The position numbers and the translations under genes were made by a program. Shown here in pieces: positions 55,154 to 64,000 of a stretch of DNA of 64,000 bases. The notes below the pieces were generated by a model. It was not told the origin of the DNA, made no database searches, and was given only the letters and a program-made list of their open reading frames with translations. The number at the start of each line of letters is the position of its first letter. The first letter of the stretch is position 1. Source of the stretch: Ginsengibacter sp963792025 (GTDB taxonomy: Bacteria > Bacteroidota > Bacteroidia > Chitinophagales > Chitinophagaceae); contig CAWBUS010000013.1 of NCBI GenBank assembly GCA_963792025.1, positions 186,001-250,000 of the forward strand, written 5' to 3'.

Positions 55154-56410
55154 CTATTTCGATAACACCAATTCCTGCATATTTCCATAATTCTCATAAC
55201 TGCTGGTTATCACTTTATCTCCTGGTTTCAATCCCTGCAATACTTCGTAGTAATCCGGGTTTTGATTTCCCAATTGAATATCTACTTTGTAAGCCTTGCT
55301 GCCATCTTCACTTACTTTAAATATCCAGTTGCCACCGGTTTGTTGATAAAAACCACCTTTAGGCAAAAGAACAACCGTCCTCGGATCGCTTAGGGCTAAC
55401 AGTATCTGTAACGTCTGCCCGCGCCTGATTCCTTTGGGCACAGCCCCTACAAATTCCATATCAACCTGGAAGCTACCATTAGCATTTACCTGGGTATATA
55501 TTTTCTTGATAACAAGTTTATACGTCTTATCAGCAAATTCAAAAGTGCCAAAAAGCCCGGTGAAAATGCGGGATATATAATGTTGGTCAATATCAACTCT
55601 TACTTTATAGCCGTCGAGCACATCAATTTGTCCAAGACGCTCTCCCTTGTTTTTTGACTGGCCAATTTCAGCATCCAGTGAAGTCAACTGTCCGTCAATA
55701 GGCGCCCGTACTATAAGGTCTCCCACCTTTTCCTTCATAACGTTTAAGGCAGTTTGCGAACCTTCAAATGATTGCCTTGCCTGCTTCAACTGTTGCTCAG
55801 TAGACACAGAATCCTGCTGAAGAATTTGTTGGGTAAGTTTTTGCTTTTGCAAATAATAATTATAATTATTCACGGCCTGCTGATATTCCTGCGACCCAAT
55901 TGCTTTTTCCTCATACAAATGTTTATCTAATTTATAAACACGTTCAGCCTCTTTTAACAGGCTCTCAACATCTGTCATTTGATTGAGTTTGCTAACAGTA
56001 TTCTGTTGTGCCGCGTTTTTCGAGATCTGCATTTGGGTAAGCAGGTTATATACATTCGTTTCCTGGGTTACCAATCCCAATTGGAGGTCAGTATTAGATA
56101 ATCTTAAAATGGGCTGGCCTTTTTTCATAATGGCTCCATCATCTACATATCTTTCCTCGACACGGCCGCCTTCCACTGCGTCAAGATAAATTGTAGTGAG
56201 CGGCAACACTATTCCATTAACGGGAATGGTTTCCTGGAAAGACCCTTTAGTTATAGTACTTACCGTAATTCTTTCGGTGTCTACATTTAATTTGCTGCCA
56301 CCCGATGTATAGTAATAGCTGGCGGCAATTAAGGCCACCAGGGCAACAATACCTGTTATAGTGAGGATTCTTTTTCGAGACCAATACTTTTTTTCAATTA
56401 CTCTGTCCAC
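55154..56410 (-). CDS. HlyD/RND-type periplasmic adaptor (efflux)
   Basis: A 418-residue membrane-fusion protein. One N-terminal TM (ILTITGIVALVALIAASYYY), a beta-barrel/lipoyl motif around residues 60-100 (GSFQETIPVNGIVLPLTTIY, DGAIMKKGQPILRL), a long alpha-hairpin (residues 110-230; KLNQMTDVESLLKEAERVYK, QQLKQARQSFEGSQTALNVM), a second lipoyl half (VRAPIDGQLTSL) and a C-terminal barrel (IQLGNQNPDYYEVLQGLKPG). It links the permease to an outer-membrane TolC partner not present here. First gene of the efflux operon. Confidence 0.93.
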   Translation of the reverse strand: MDRVIEKKYWSRKRILTITGIVALVALIAASYYYTSGGSKLNVDTERITVSTITKGSFQETIPVNGIVLPLTTIYLDAVEGGRVEERYVDDGAIMKKGQPILRLSNTDLQLGLVTQETNVYNLLTQMQISKNAAQQNTVSKLNQMTDVESLLKEAERVYKLDKHLYEEKAIGSQEYQQAVNNYNYYLQKQKLTQQILQQDSVSTEQQLKQARQSFEGSQTALNVMKEKVGDLIVRAPIDGQLTSLDAEIGQSKNKGERLGQIDVLDGYKVRVDIDQHYISRIFTGLFGTFEFADKTYKLVIKKIYTQVNANGSFQVDMEFVGAVPKGIRRGQTLQILLALSDPRTVVLLPKGGFYQQTGGNWIFKVSEDGSKAYKVDIQLGNQNPDYYEVLQGLKPGDKVITSSYENYGNMQELVLSK

Positions 56411-56940
56411 GGTTAATATTTAATTTTATTTTTCAAAAGAAGGTCACCGGTTTTACCCGGCGGCCTTTAAAAACTGAAAATGAGAAAATTCATCTGCTTT
56501 TACGCAGCTTATACTATCAACACAGTGCCATTATTTAACGTTTCTGATACTCAATAGGTTACATTTCCTACACATAAAAAAAATGTTCTTTACTGATACA
56601 ACAGGTGTACGGTTTTGATACACCGGTTTTGCCATATTTTATCTAAAAAATTAATTCCCATGCTGTTGCATTTATGGTATAATTGCAGCAAGTTATAGAA
56701 TCGTTCGTTAGCCTGTGAACCGATTGGGGAAATTATTGATAAATTTTAGTGAGTATCGATTTGAAAATATTTTCCCGTAGAACCGCGGAGGACACTAAGG
56801 ATCATGATATGAAAAACTTTGTGCAGTTTGTGCCTTTGAGGGAAATTGGTATAGGCTTTAATTTTGAAGAAGGACGAGCAATTGGATAATTAATTATTAA
56901 TTCGAAAAAATATTTGAAGTCATAAATTTACATTTATACT
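56411..56940. promoter_or_regulatory. Divergent regulatory region between efflux operon and NtrC-type regulator
   Basis: A 530-bp region. The inverted repeat GGTGTA (56604-56609)/TACACC (56619-56624) with 9 bp between is a candidate enhancer site. Minus-strand TGGCACTGTGTTGAT (56530-56516), about 105 bp upstream of the adaptor start, resembles a -24/-12 sigma-54 promoter but is one base short in spacing and has GA in place of GC. The dyad would be about 75 bp upstream of it. Confidence 0.5.
56604..56624. promoter_or_regulatory. GGTGTA/TACACC dyad, candidate activator binding site
   Basis: Perfect 6-bp inverted arms with a 9-bp spacer in the region shared by the adaptor operon and the sigma-54 activator. 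The flank repeats GATACA twice and CGGTTTT twice. NtrC-type regulators bind such dyads. Confidence 0.45.
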
Positions 56941-58287
56941 ATGTTGTTAAGAAATGCTACTATTTTAATTATTGATGATGATACCGACGTTTTAACTGCA
57001 GTACGATTGCTCTTAAAAACAGAGGTTAAAGAAGTTGTTACAGAAAAAAATCCTGAGAACCTCAGGTGGCTATTATCCAAACAAACCTTCGACCTCATTT
57101 TGCTGGATATGAATTTTACCAGTTCCATCAATACCGGTAACGAAGGATTATTCTGGCTAAAAAAAATAAAGGAGTTTGGTTCCGAAGCATCCGTAATAAT
57201 GATAACCGCCTATGGTGACATTGACCTTGCGGTAAGATCGTTAAAAGAAGGTGCAGCGGATTTTGTGGTAAAACCCTGGCACAACGAAAAGCTTATTGAT
57301 ACAATAAGAGCTACGCTAAAGGCAAAAGGCAAAACTCCTCATAATGCTTCCGCTCCCGTTATCGGTAAAGAAATGGTTGGAGAATCAGAGGCAATGAATA
57401 CTATCTTTTTTAAGATAGAAAAAATTGCACCTACTGATGCCAACATTTTAATTCTGGGCGAAAACGGAACCGGCAAAGATCTTATTGCAAGGGCCATTCA
57501 TCAACATTCCTTGCGTGCCGATAAGCCTTTTGTAAAAGTTGATCTCGGCGCACTTACTGAATCTATTTTTGAAAGTGAATTATTTGGTCACAAAAAAGGT
57601 GCGTTTACGGGTGCCAGTGAGGACAGGGCCGGCAGATTTGAAGCGGCAAGCGGCGGCACTTTATTCCTGGATGAAATAGGAAATATTTCTTTGCAACAAC
57701 AAGTAAAGCTTTTAAGTGTTTTGCAAAACCGGCAGGTAACGAGGTTGGGAAGCAATGATCCGGTTAACATTGATATACGCCTGATATGCGCTACCAACCT
57801 TCCTATTAGCGAACTCGCCAACGAAGCCAGGTTCAGGAAAGATCTTATTTACCGGATCAATACGGTGGAAATTGAAATACCCCCGCTGCGCAAAAGAGAA
57901 AATGATATTGTTTTATTAGCTAAACATTTTGCAGCCATCTATGCCAATAAATATTTAAAACCAGAGCCGGTATTCGATTCAAAGGCGTTAGAAAAAATGA
58001 AGCAATACCTTTTTCCGGGCAACGTGCGTGAACTGCAATACACCATGGAAAGAGCGGTGATTATGTCCGAGGGCGAAGAACTCTCCGCAAACGATTTAAT
58101 ATTTTCACCAATAGAATCTTCTCTACCCAAAGAACCTGAACCCCTTGAGCTTAATTTAAGCGCTCTCGAAAAAAATACTATTTTAAAAGTAATAGAAAAA
58201 CATAACGGAAATATCAGCAGGGCCGCCAAAGAACTTGGCCTAACAAGAACTGCACTGTACCGGAGACTGAGTAAATATGATATATGA
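56941..58287 (+). CDS. Sigma-54-dependent response regulator (NtrC family)
   Basis: 448 residues: an N-terminal receiver with phospho-Asp in LILLDMNFTSS near residue 56 and Thr/Lys in MITAYG and VVKPWH. An AAA+ domain has Walker A GENGTGKDLIARAIH near residue 173 and ESELFGHKKGAFTGASEDRA with the sigma-54-contacting GAFTGA loop near 221. Walker B (GGTLFLDEIGN) and the R-finger region are present. A Fis-type HTH (ISRAAKELGLTRTALYRRLS) ends the chain. Paired with the downstream kinase. Its divergent neighbour is the efflux operon, the likely target. Confidence 0.95.
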   Translation: MLLRNATILIIDDDTDVLTAVRLLLKTEVKEVVTEKNPENLRWLLSKQTFDLILLDMNFTSSINTGNEGLFWLKKIKEFGSEASVIMITAYGDIDLAVRSLKEGAADFVVKPWHNEKLIDTIRATLKAKGKTPHNASAPVIGKEMVGESEAMNTIFFKIEKIAPTDANILILGENGTGKDLIARAIHQHSLRADKPFVKVDLGALTESIFESELFGHKKGAFTGASEDRAGRFEAASGGTLFLDEIGNISLQQQVKLLSVLQNRQVTRLGSNDPVNIDIRLICATNLPISELANEARFRKDLIYRINTVEIEIPPLRKRENDIVLLAKHFAAIYANKYLKPEPVFDSKALEKMKQYLFPGNVRELQYTMERAVIMSEGEELSANDLIFSPIESSLPKEPEPLELNLSALEKNTILKVIEKHNGNISRAAKELGLTRTALYRRLSKYDI

Positions 58288-58345
58288 GAAATTCAGGTAT
58301 GAGTTATCAGGTATCGGGTCAATAATAAATAACGAGATAATAACA

Positions 58346-59698
58346 ATGGCAAATTCTTTTGTTCAAAATACAGGGTGGAGAATATTTATAAGGATCTTTT
58401 TCTTATTTGCAACCATTACAGCGTTTGCGTTTTTATTTACTCAGCAATTGTATGTTTACCTTATCTTAATTCTTCCGGTTATCGCTTACCAGTTGGTGGA
58501 GTTATACAGGTTTCAGCGCAAGGCGCAGGACGAATTACAACAGTTTGTGGAGTCAGTACATTACCGCGACTTCTCACGCTATTTTGATGTAAAGCATGCT
58601 CCTGCTGAATTACAGCCGCTTCGGGAAGGGTTTAATCAAATCAATACTACGTTTAAGGTTATCAGTAAGGAAAAAGAAACACAGTACCAATACCTGCAAA
58701 AAATACTGGAGTTAGTAGACACCGGCATTCTATCTTATGAAGGAGAAAATGGCGAAGTATTATGGATGAATGAATCGCTAAAAAAGATGTTGCAGGTTCC
58801 TTATTTAAAAACAATTCATTCACTCGCTAAGAGAGATAATCAATTATACCAGGATATTATTGCTTTAAAGCCGGGCGATGGCAAAATTACCAAAGCTCAT
58901 ATTGAAAAAGGCTCTTTCAAGGTGTTACTTTCAGCAACGGCTTTCCAAACCGAAGGAAAGATATTTAAGCTTATCGCTTTTCAAAATATTAATGAGGCGT
59001 TAGACGAAACAGAATCAAAAGCGTGGCAAAAATTATTGAGCGTAATGACACACGAGATCATGAATTCCGTTGCGCCCATTTCATCTCTTGCCGATACCCT
59101 TAAGAACAGGCTGGAGAAATCTGTAATGCATATGCCCAATAAATCCGCGGCTGTGCATGATCTTGAATTAGGAATTGAAACAATTAAGCGGCGCAGCGAA
59201 GGCTTATTAAAATTTGCAGAAACCTATCGCAATCTTAACAAGATTACTAACCCGAACTTAAAACCCATTTATGTAAGAGATCTTTTTGAGGGCCTTCATC
59301 AATTGATGGAGCCAACCCTGGCTCAAAAAAATATAGAACTTGAAATTGTTTTAAAAGACACCGATCTCATTCTGCAAGCCGATACCAGTCTCGTGGAACA
59401 GGTTCTCATCAACCTGGTTGTAAATGCTATGGAAGCCGTTAAAGATAACCCGGAGCCTCAAATAATTTTATCCGCATCTTCTTCACTCAACAGAAAAATT
59501 ATCATAAAAGTGGCAGATAACGGGCCGGGCATGACGGAAGAAATTATGGACAAAATATTTATTCCATTTTTCAGCACCAAGAAAAACGGGAGCGGGATCG
59601 GGTTGAGTTTGTGCAAACAAATTATGATGCTGCACAAGGGTAACATTAGTGTACAATCGAGGTTGGGTGAGGGAACGGCGTTTAGTTTGCAGTTTTGA
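58346..59698 (+). CDS. Sensor histidine kinase, PAS-containing
   Basis: Start chosen at MANSFVQNTGWRIFIRIFFL, since the longer frame (58277) consists of AGGTATGAG-type microrepeat. Two TM helices (FIRIFFLFATITAFAFLF, VYLILILPVIAYQLVELY) precede a HAMP-like region and a PAS-like domain (residues about 120-215). The H-box LLSVMTHEIMNSVAPISSLA has its His near residue 235. The ATPase has the N-box VLINLVVNAMEAVKDN, G1 VADNGPGMTE and G2 KKNGSGIGLSLCK. Kinase for the 56941 regulator. Confidence 0.9.
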   Translation: MANSFVQNTGWRIFIRIFFLFATITAFAFLFTQQLYVYLILILPVIAYQLVELYRFQRKAQDELQQFVESVHYRDFSRYFDVKHAPAELQPLREGFNQINTTFKVISKEKETQYQYLQKILELVDTGILSYEGENGEVLWMNESLKKMLQVPYLKTIHSLAKRDNQLYQDIIALKPGDGKITKAHIEKGSFKVLLSATAFQTEGKIFKLIAFQNINEALDETESKAWQKLLSVMTHEIMNSVAPISSLADTLKNRLEKSVMHMPNKSAAVHDLELGIETIKRRSEGLLKFAETYRNLNKITNPNLKPIYVRDLFEGLHQLMEPTLAQKNIELEIVLKDTDLILQADTSLVEQVLINLVVNAMEAVKDNPEPQIILSASSSLNRKIIIKVADNGPGMTEEIMDKIFIPFFSTKKNGSGIGLSLCKQIMMLHKGNISVQSRLGEGTAFSLQF

Positions 59699-59901
59699 GA
59701 CAAGCTTATCACCGTTGTAAACCCACCAGCCAACTAAGCTTTTAATAGTTGCCATAAAAAATAATCAGAAAAATATTTACCTGCTAAACCAAAAATTGTT
59801 ATTTTCAGATTTCATAACGATTCTTGAACAGATGATCCATCCGGAATTAATTATTGTTTACACGAATTGCTTATTAACCACTTAAAAAAATATACCTCTA
59901 C

Positions 59902-61161
59902 ATGGACACTATTAACCGTAAACAGCTTTTTTTAGCCAGCCGAATTGCGCTGATTGTAACTGCTATGACTTTTGCTTTTAGATCCTCGCTGACCTTGGTA
60001 TGGGGAACTCAATTTCATTTGACCAATGAGGAACTTGGTTGGGTATTTAGTCCCGCATTTTGGGGGTTTACACTTGCCATGATCTTTGGCGGCCCACTAT
60101 GTGATATCATCGGAATGAAACGCCTTTTGGGTTTTGCATTCGTCGGGCATGTTGCCGGCATAATAATGTACCTGGTAGCAAAGGATGCAACTATGTTATT
60201 TATCGGTACTGTATTTATAGGAGTGGGCAACGGTATGGTTGAGGCCGCCTGTAATCCGCTCACCGTTACTTTATTTCCTGAAAATAAAACGACCATGCTG
60301 AACCGCTTCCACGTTTGGTTCCCGGGAGGAATCGTGATTGGCGGATTACTTTCTTATTTTATGATCGATAAAATGCAACTCGACTGGCGTATTTTGATTG
60401 CAACATTGTTAATACCTGCCGTTATCTACGGCTATATGTTTTTAAAATTAAAATTACCTCAAACGGAGCGTGTAACCAGTGGCGTTAGTACCAAACAAAT
60501 GTTTTCAGCATGCTTACATCCTCTATTTATCATTATGGTAATTTGTATGATGATGACCGGTGCAACCGAACTGGGTACAAACACATGGATTGTCTCTTTA
60601 TTACAGGGAGCTAATGTTTCTGCAATATTAGTGCTTGTATTTATCAATGGTCTAATGGCTTTGGGACGTTCGTTTGCAGGGCCTGTTGTACATCGCATGA
60701 ATCCAAATGGCATGTTGATATTTTCTTCGTTATTCGCAGGTATCGGGTTAATATTATTAAGCATGGTAGGCGGGCCGGCAGCTTTTGGAGCGGCTTTTGT
60801 TTTTGCACTTGGTGTCTGTTTTTTCTGGCCAACCATGTTAGGTTTTGTTTCAGAATACCTTCCCAAAACCGGCGCCCTGGGGCTATCCATCATGGGCGGA
60901 GCCGGGATGTTTTCCACTTCACTCGTTGTTCCGATAATGGGGCATTGGTATGATAATTTCAAATCCGTAGCCATTAATTCCGGCGCCACTGAAGCTGCCG
61001 CGGATGCTACCGCAGGTTCCAGCACATTTTTAAAAGTGGCAATAATGCCCGCCATTTTATTGGTAGTATTTATCATTATTTATTTCTCAAGAAAAAACTT
61101 TTACAAAAATCATCATGATAGTAAGGCAGCTGCGAAAGGTGCTGCGGAGGCGATAGCGTGA
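59902..61161 (+). CDS. MFS transporter
   Basis: A 419-residue protein with 12 predicted TM helices. Features are GFTLAMIFGGPLCDIIGMKR (the MFS loop 2-3 G-x-x-x-D-x-x-G-x-K-R motif), GVGNGMVEAACNPLTVTLFP, NRFHVWFPGGIVIGGLLSYF, a helix-6/7 loop and SEYLPKTGALGLSIMGGAGM. The group resembles fucose/sugar permeases. Its substrate cannot be deduced; there is no sugar-use gene nearby. A candidate terminator follows at 61218. Confidence 0.9.
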   Translation: MDTINRKQLFLASRIALIVTAMTFAFRSSLTLVWGTQFHLTNEELGWVFSPAFWGFTLAMIFGGPLCDIIGMKRLLGFAFVGHVAGIIMYLVAKDATMLFIGTVFIGVGNGMVEAACNPLTVTLFPENKTTMLNRFHVWFPGGIVIGGLLSYFMIDKMQLDWRILIATLLIPAVIYGYMFLKLKLPQTERVTSGVSTKQMFSACLHPLFIIMVICMMMTGATELGTNTWIVSLLQGANVSAILVLVFINGLMALGRSFAGPVVHRMNPNGMLIFSSLFAGIGLILLSMVGGPAAFGAAFVFALGVCFFWPTMLGFVSEYLPKTGALGLSIMGGAGMFSTSLVVPIMGHWYDNFKSVAINSGATEAAADATAGSSTFLKVAIMPAILLVVFIIIYFSRKNFYKNHHDSKAAAKGAAEAIA

Positions 61162-61217
61162 TGAAGAGATGGGTAGGTTTACCGTTTAATTAATTGGCTG
61201 GCATTTTTGTGAAAAAC

Positions 61218-61246
61218 GCAATCTGTAGTCATCATGCAGATTGTGC
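61218..61246 (+). terminator. Candidate terminator of the MFS gene
   Basis: GCAATCTG pairs with CAGATTGTGC around an 11-base loop, followed by TTTCTATTCTTT. It starts 57 bp after the stop codon. Confidence 0.55.
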
Positions 61247-61403
61247 TTTCTATTCTTTAGTCGAATGTAAGGCCGTAATTTTCGTGCCTATAAATTGATA
61301 GCAAAGCAGGCCAAGTCTAATTCAGCATCAGTTGCGCATCTGAGCAAAATTTTATTCTGATTACTTTGCCAACTTTCTTAATTTCATTTTTCAATCATTT
61401 CAC

Positions 61404-63248
61404 ATGAAAAGAATATTTCTTTCTCTTGCCATAATGGTCGGCCTTTATTCTTTTGCTAATGCCCAAGCGGACAGTCTCCTTCTTTATAAAAAAACCAGTG
61501 TGATGATTCCAATGAGGGATGGCGTAAAACTTTTTACGGTAATACTTGCACCGGTTAATGCAAACGGGCCTTCACCTTTTTTAATAGAACGTACGCCATA
61601 CGGCGCTGATATTCCCATTCCGGATGATAGTGTGATTAACATTCCTAAAAGATCGTACCTGTATTCGCTGGCATCAGGAGGATACATTTTTATATTCCAG
61701 GATATTCGTGGAAAATACAAAAGCGAAGGAATGATGCAAATACATCAGCCATTGATTCATGAAACACAAAAAGGAGCAATAGATGAAAGCACCGACACCT
61801 ATGATGCAATCGACTGGCTTTTAAAAAATGTTCCCGGCAATAATGGGAAAGCAGGTATCTATGGAATTTCTTATCCCGGCTGGCTGGCATTAGTTGGCTC
61901 TGTTGATCCGCATCCTGCACTGAAAGCGGCTTCAGAACAGGCTTGTATGGGTGACCTTTTTTTAGGAGATGATTTTCACCATAATGGCGCATTCCGGTTA
62001 AGCTATGGAATGGAATACACTTATGAAGTGGAACATGATAAAACAACGGACAGCGATTTTCCATTCCCGCAATTTGATTTGTTTGATTGGTATTTACATT
62101 TAGGTTCACTTAAAAATGTAAATGAAAAATATTTTCATAGCACAATTCCAACATGGAACAATTTTGTAAAACATCCGGCTTATGATTCTTTCTGGCAAAA
62201 AAATTCTCCGCTTAGTTATGTGAAATATCCACAGGTGCCTCAGCTGCATGTAGGTGGCTATTTCGATCAGGAAGATATTAATGGACCTCAATTGATGTAT
62301 GAACACATGGAGAAGAAAGATACTTTTAACCGTAACCATATTGTATTAGGACCATGGAACCACGGGCAATGGGGCGGCGGCAAAGGCGACAGTCTTGGTA
62401 AGATATCTTTTGAAAGCAATACAGGTGTTTGGTTTCGTGAATTACAAAAAAAATGGTTTGATTATTACCTTAAGGGAATTGGCGATGGAAAATTTGATGA
62501 AGCCTACTGCTTTCAAACAGGCACTGATCAGTGGAAGACTTACAACACATGGCCACCTAAAGAAGCGACTGAAAAAAAGTTATATGCTTCCGCAAATAAT
62601 AAAGCTTCGTTTACGGCCCCCGTTAGTGACAACGGAAAAATAAGTTTCACAAGCGATCCAGCCCATCCTGTACCTTACAGAACCTTACCCATAGAAGCAA
62701 CATACGGAACGGGCAGCCGGTGGCGGCCGTGGCAGGTAGAGGACCAGCGTTTTGTTTATACAAGGCCGGATGTAATAAGTTTCACAATGGATTCTCTTAC
62801 TGAAGATCTAACAGTTACGGGAAAAATAACAGCGCATCTTTTTGCGGGTACCACCGGAACGGACGCCGACTGGGTTGTTAAGCTGATTGACGTATATCCG
62901 GATTTTGATCAACAAAATATCCTGATGAGTCAATATCAATTACCTGTTGCCATGGAAGTATTCCGGGGAAGATTCAGAAAGAGTTTTTCAAAACCGGAAG
63001 CATTGGTGCCCAACCAGCCCGAAGAGTTTGTAATTGACTTACACGACGTCAATCACGTTTTTTTAAAAGGTCATAAAATTATGATTCAGGTACAAAGCAC
63101 CTGGTTTCCATTGATAGATAGAAACCCACAAAAATTTATACCCAACATTTTTGAAGCAAAAGAAAGTGACTTCACAAAAGCAACGCTTACGATTTACTTT
63201 ACAAAAAAATATCCCACTTATATTGAGTTGCCGGTAATGAAGAATTAA
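61404..63248 (+). CDS. CocE/NonD family hydrolase (S15-like)
   Basis: A 614-residue secreted hydrolase with signal peptide MKRIFLSLAIMVGLYSFANA. The alpha/beta-hydrolase core has GISYPGW (nucleophile Ser near residue 156), VGGYFDQED (acid Asp) and GPWNHGQW (His). A C-terminal jelly-roll domain of the X-Pro dipeptidyl peptidase type follows (residues about 400-614; VVKLIDVYPD, HVFLKGHKIMIQVQSTWFPL). The reaction is hydrolysis of an ester, amide or dipeptide; the substrate cannot be fixed. It stands alone and converges on the 63253 gene with 4 bp between them. Confidence 0.92.
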   Translation: MKRIFLSLAIMVGLYSFANAQADSLLLYKKTSVMIPMRDGVKLFTVILAPVNANGPSPFLIERTPYGADIPIPDDSVINIPKRSYLYSLASGGYIFIFQDIRGKYKSEGMMQIHQPLIHETQKGAIDESTDTYDAIDWLLKNVPGNNGKAGIYGISYPGWLALVGSVDPHPALKAASEQACMGDLFLGDDFHHNGAFRLSYGMEYTYEVEHDKTTDSDFPFPQFDLFDWYLHLGSLKNVNEKYFHSTIPTWNNFVKHPAYDSFWQKNSPLSYVKYPQVPQLHVGGYFDQEDINGPQLMYEHMEKKDTFNRNHIVLGPWNHGQWGGGKGDSLGKISFESNTGVWFRELQKKWFDYYLKGIGDGKFDEAYCFQTGTDQWKTYNTWPPKEATEKKLYASANNKASFTAPVSDNGKISFTSDPAHPVPYRTLPIEATYGTGSRWRPWQVEDQRFVYTRPDVISFTMDSLTEDLTVTGKITAHLFAGTTGTDADWVVKLIDVYPDFDQQNILMSQYQLPVAMEVFRGRFRKSFSKPEALVPNQPEEFVIDLHDVNHVFLKGHKIMIQVQSTWFPLIDRNPQKFIPNIFEAKESDFTKATLTIYFTKKYPTYIELPVMKN

Positions 63249-63252
63249 GATT

Positions 63253-64000
63253 TTACCGGTAACATTTCTCAACCATTGATTTAACTTCGGTCGGCCAATT
63301 GACTGAAAAATTTTTTGCTATCAGTGTCTTTTCGTCTTCACCCACTATCCTGCCGAGCAAAACAAAAGAAGTTAATGAATGACTCCGGTCCTTCCATTCA
63401 GCCATTTCGATTATAGAAGGAAGCGCCTGTTGCTTTATTTCCTGCAGGAGTTTCTTGTCGCGGCTTTGAGTTAATTGCATTAACACCATGGTACCCTTAT
63501 TTCTATCTGTCCACACGATCGAATTGATCATTCGTATAAATGGATTTGCGGGGATGCTAATTTTTAATTCCGGATGCGAAGTTAGATAGCCAGCCAGCAC
63601 ACCAAGCGCCCGTGTGGCGTTGTTTCTCACTTCGTCATCCGGATCATAAATTGCAGGCAGCAAACAATCCACCACTCGCTGCCTGTTAAGTGAATAGGCA
63701 ATTATTTCAGCGGCAGCCGCCCGCTCAGATGCATTGCCGGAATTTTTTAAAACATTAGCCAGGAGTGAGAAATCGTTAAGGGCAAACTCCAGAAATTTAT
63801 CCTGCTCTTTTCGTATAGGCTTATACGTAACTAACGCATATCCGTTGGAATCATCTTCAGTGGCCTGTCCGCTTTTGATTGCCGCCTCTAATTGATCTTC
63901 TTTGTTTTTATAGGCGGCCATCATGTATCCCGGCAAAGCAATTTTCTGTTTTGGGTCATTCCTGTATTTTAAAATACAGGAGTCCGTTTCACCAATACCT
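63253..64000 (-). CDS. HEAT-like repeat protein, 5' partial
   Basis: The frame is open to the window edge (YRNDPKQKIALPGYMMAA), so the N-terminus is missing. The C-terminal part forms helical repeats resembling HEAT/ARM: ASERAAAAEIIAYSLNRQRV, DPDDEVRNNATRALGVLAGY and GTMVLMQLTQSRDKKLLQEI. No catalytic motif. A perfect 20-bp palindrome (CCTGTATTTTAAAATACAGG, 63961-63980) lies in the coding sequence. Confidence 0.7.
   Translation of the reverse strand, partial: GIGETDSCILKYRNDPKQKIALPGYMMAAYKNKEDQLEAAIKSGQATEDDSNGYALVTYKPIRKEQDKFLEFALNDFSLLANVLKNSGNASERAAAAEIIAYSLNRQRVVDCLLPAIYDPDDEVRNNATRALGVLAGYLTSHPELKISIPANPFIRMINSIVWTDRNKGTMVLMQLTQSRDKKLLQEIKQQALPSIIEMAEWKDRSHSLTSFVLLGRIVGEDEKTLIAKNFSVNWPTEVKSMVEKCYR

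Noticed and set aside
60459..61076. 205-codon minus-strand ORF within the MFS gene
   Set aside because: Antisense shadow of a hydrophobic gene; Pro/Met/Asn-rich without domain features.
63961..63980. Perfect 20-bp palindrome CCTGTATTTTAAAATACAGG
   Set aside because: Inside the coding frame of the HEAT-like protein and A/T rich. It may bind a factor but there is no gene start nearby, so not called a site.

Overview
The window looks like a chromosomal segment of a Bacteroidota bacterium, probably family Chitinophagaceae. The evidence is AT-rich DNA, many Bacteroidota-typical families (DUF6090, DUF4251, DUF2147, DUF1569, head-GIN lipoproteins, LytS/LytTR pairs, FtsX-like permeases with MacB-type periplasmic domains, S74 tail-fibre proteins), almost no Shine-Dalgarno sequences and one good TAnnTTTG promoter core. 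Most genes lie on the minus strand. I saw no tRNA, rRNA or CRISPR array.

Left part (1-11 kb): the end of an ISAs1-family insertion sequence; a dipeptide epimerase and a CBM20-GH77 4-alpha-glucanotransferase separated by a small DUF559 nuclease gene that is bracketed by inverted copies of a short GC-rich repeat; a dnaK gene carrying four single-base indels; a GtrA-like membrane protein; an outer-membrane barrel protein; and a YbiT-type ABC-F ATPase.

Accessory stretch (11-38 kb): small genes, remnants and dispersed repeats. It holds a nucleotidyltransferase paired with a 73-residue protein (the latter duplicated nearby), truncated GH5, VOC and exo-sialidase remnants, a group II intron with a frameshifted maturase, an amidase plus gamma-glutamyltransferase operon, a sodium:solute symporter and many small exported proteins. 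Two families of short repeats recur here. Element X (four copies, about 65-82 bp) and element E (about 45-105 bp, seven clear or partial copies and two weak ones) sit mostly just downstream of minus-strand genes and in one orientation.

Surface and signalling block (38-48 kb): two S74-chaperone fibre proteins with collagen-free head repeats (14- and 17-residue periods) alternate with two ScyD/ScyE-like beta-propeller lipoproteins, around a LytS/LytTR two-component pair. A 43-residue basic protein is encoded in the following gap.

Efflux block (48-60 kb): HlyD-type adaptor, small Cys-containing exported protein, MacB/LolD-type ATPase, two FtsX-like permeases and a head-GIN protein read leftwards. 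A divergent NtrC-type sigma-54 activator and its histidine kinase read rightwards. A GGTGTA/TACACC dyad in the shared intergenic region is a candidate activator site. An MFS transporter, a CocE/NonD hydrolase and a partial HEAT-like protein finish the window.

A recurring oddity is the number of single-base indels in otherwise well-conserved genes (dnaK x4, the large fibre gene x2, the intron maturase x1, the transposase x1). Whether these are real decay or assembly error has to be settled from reads.
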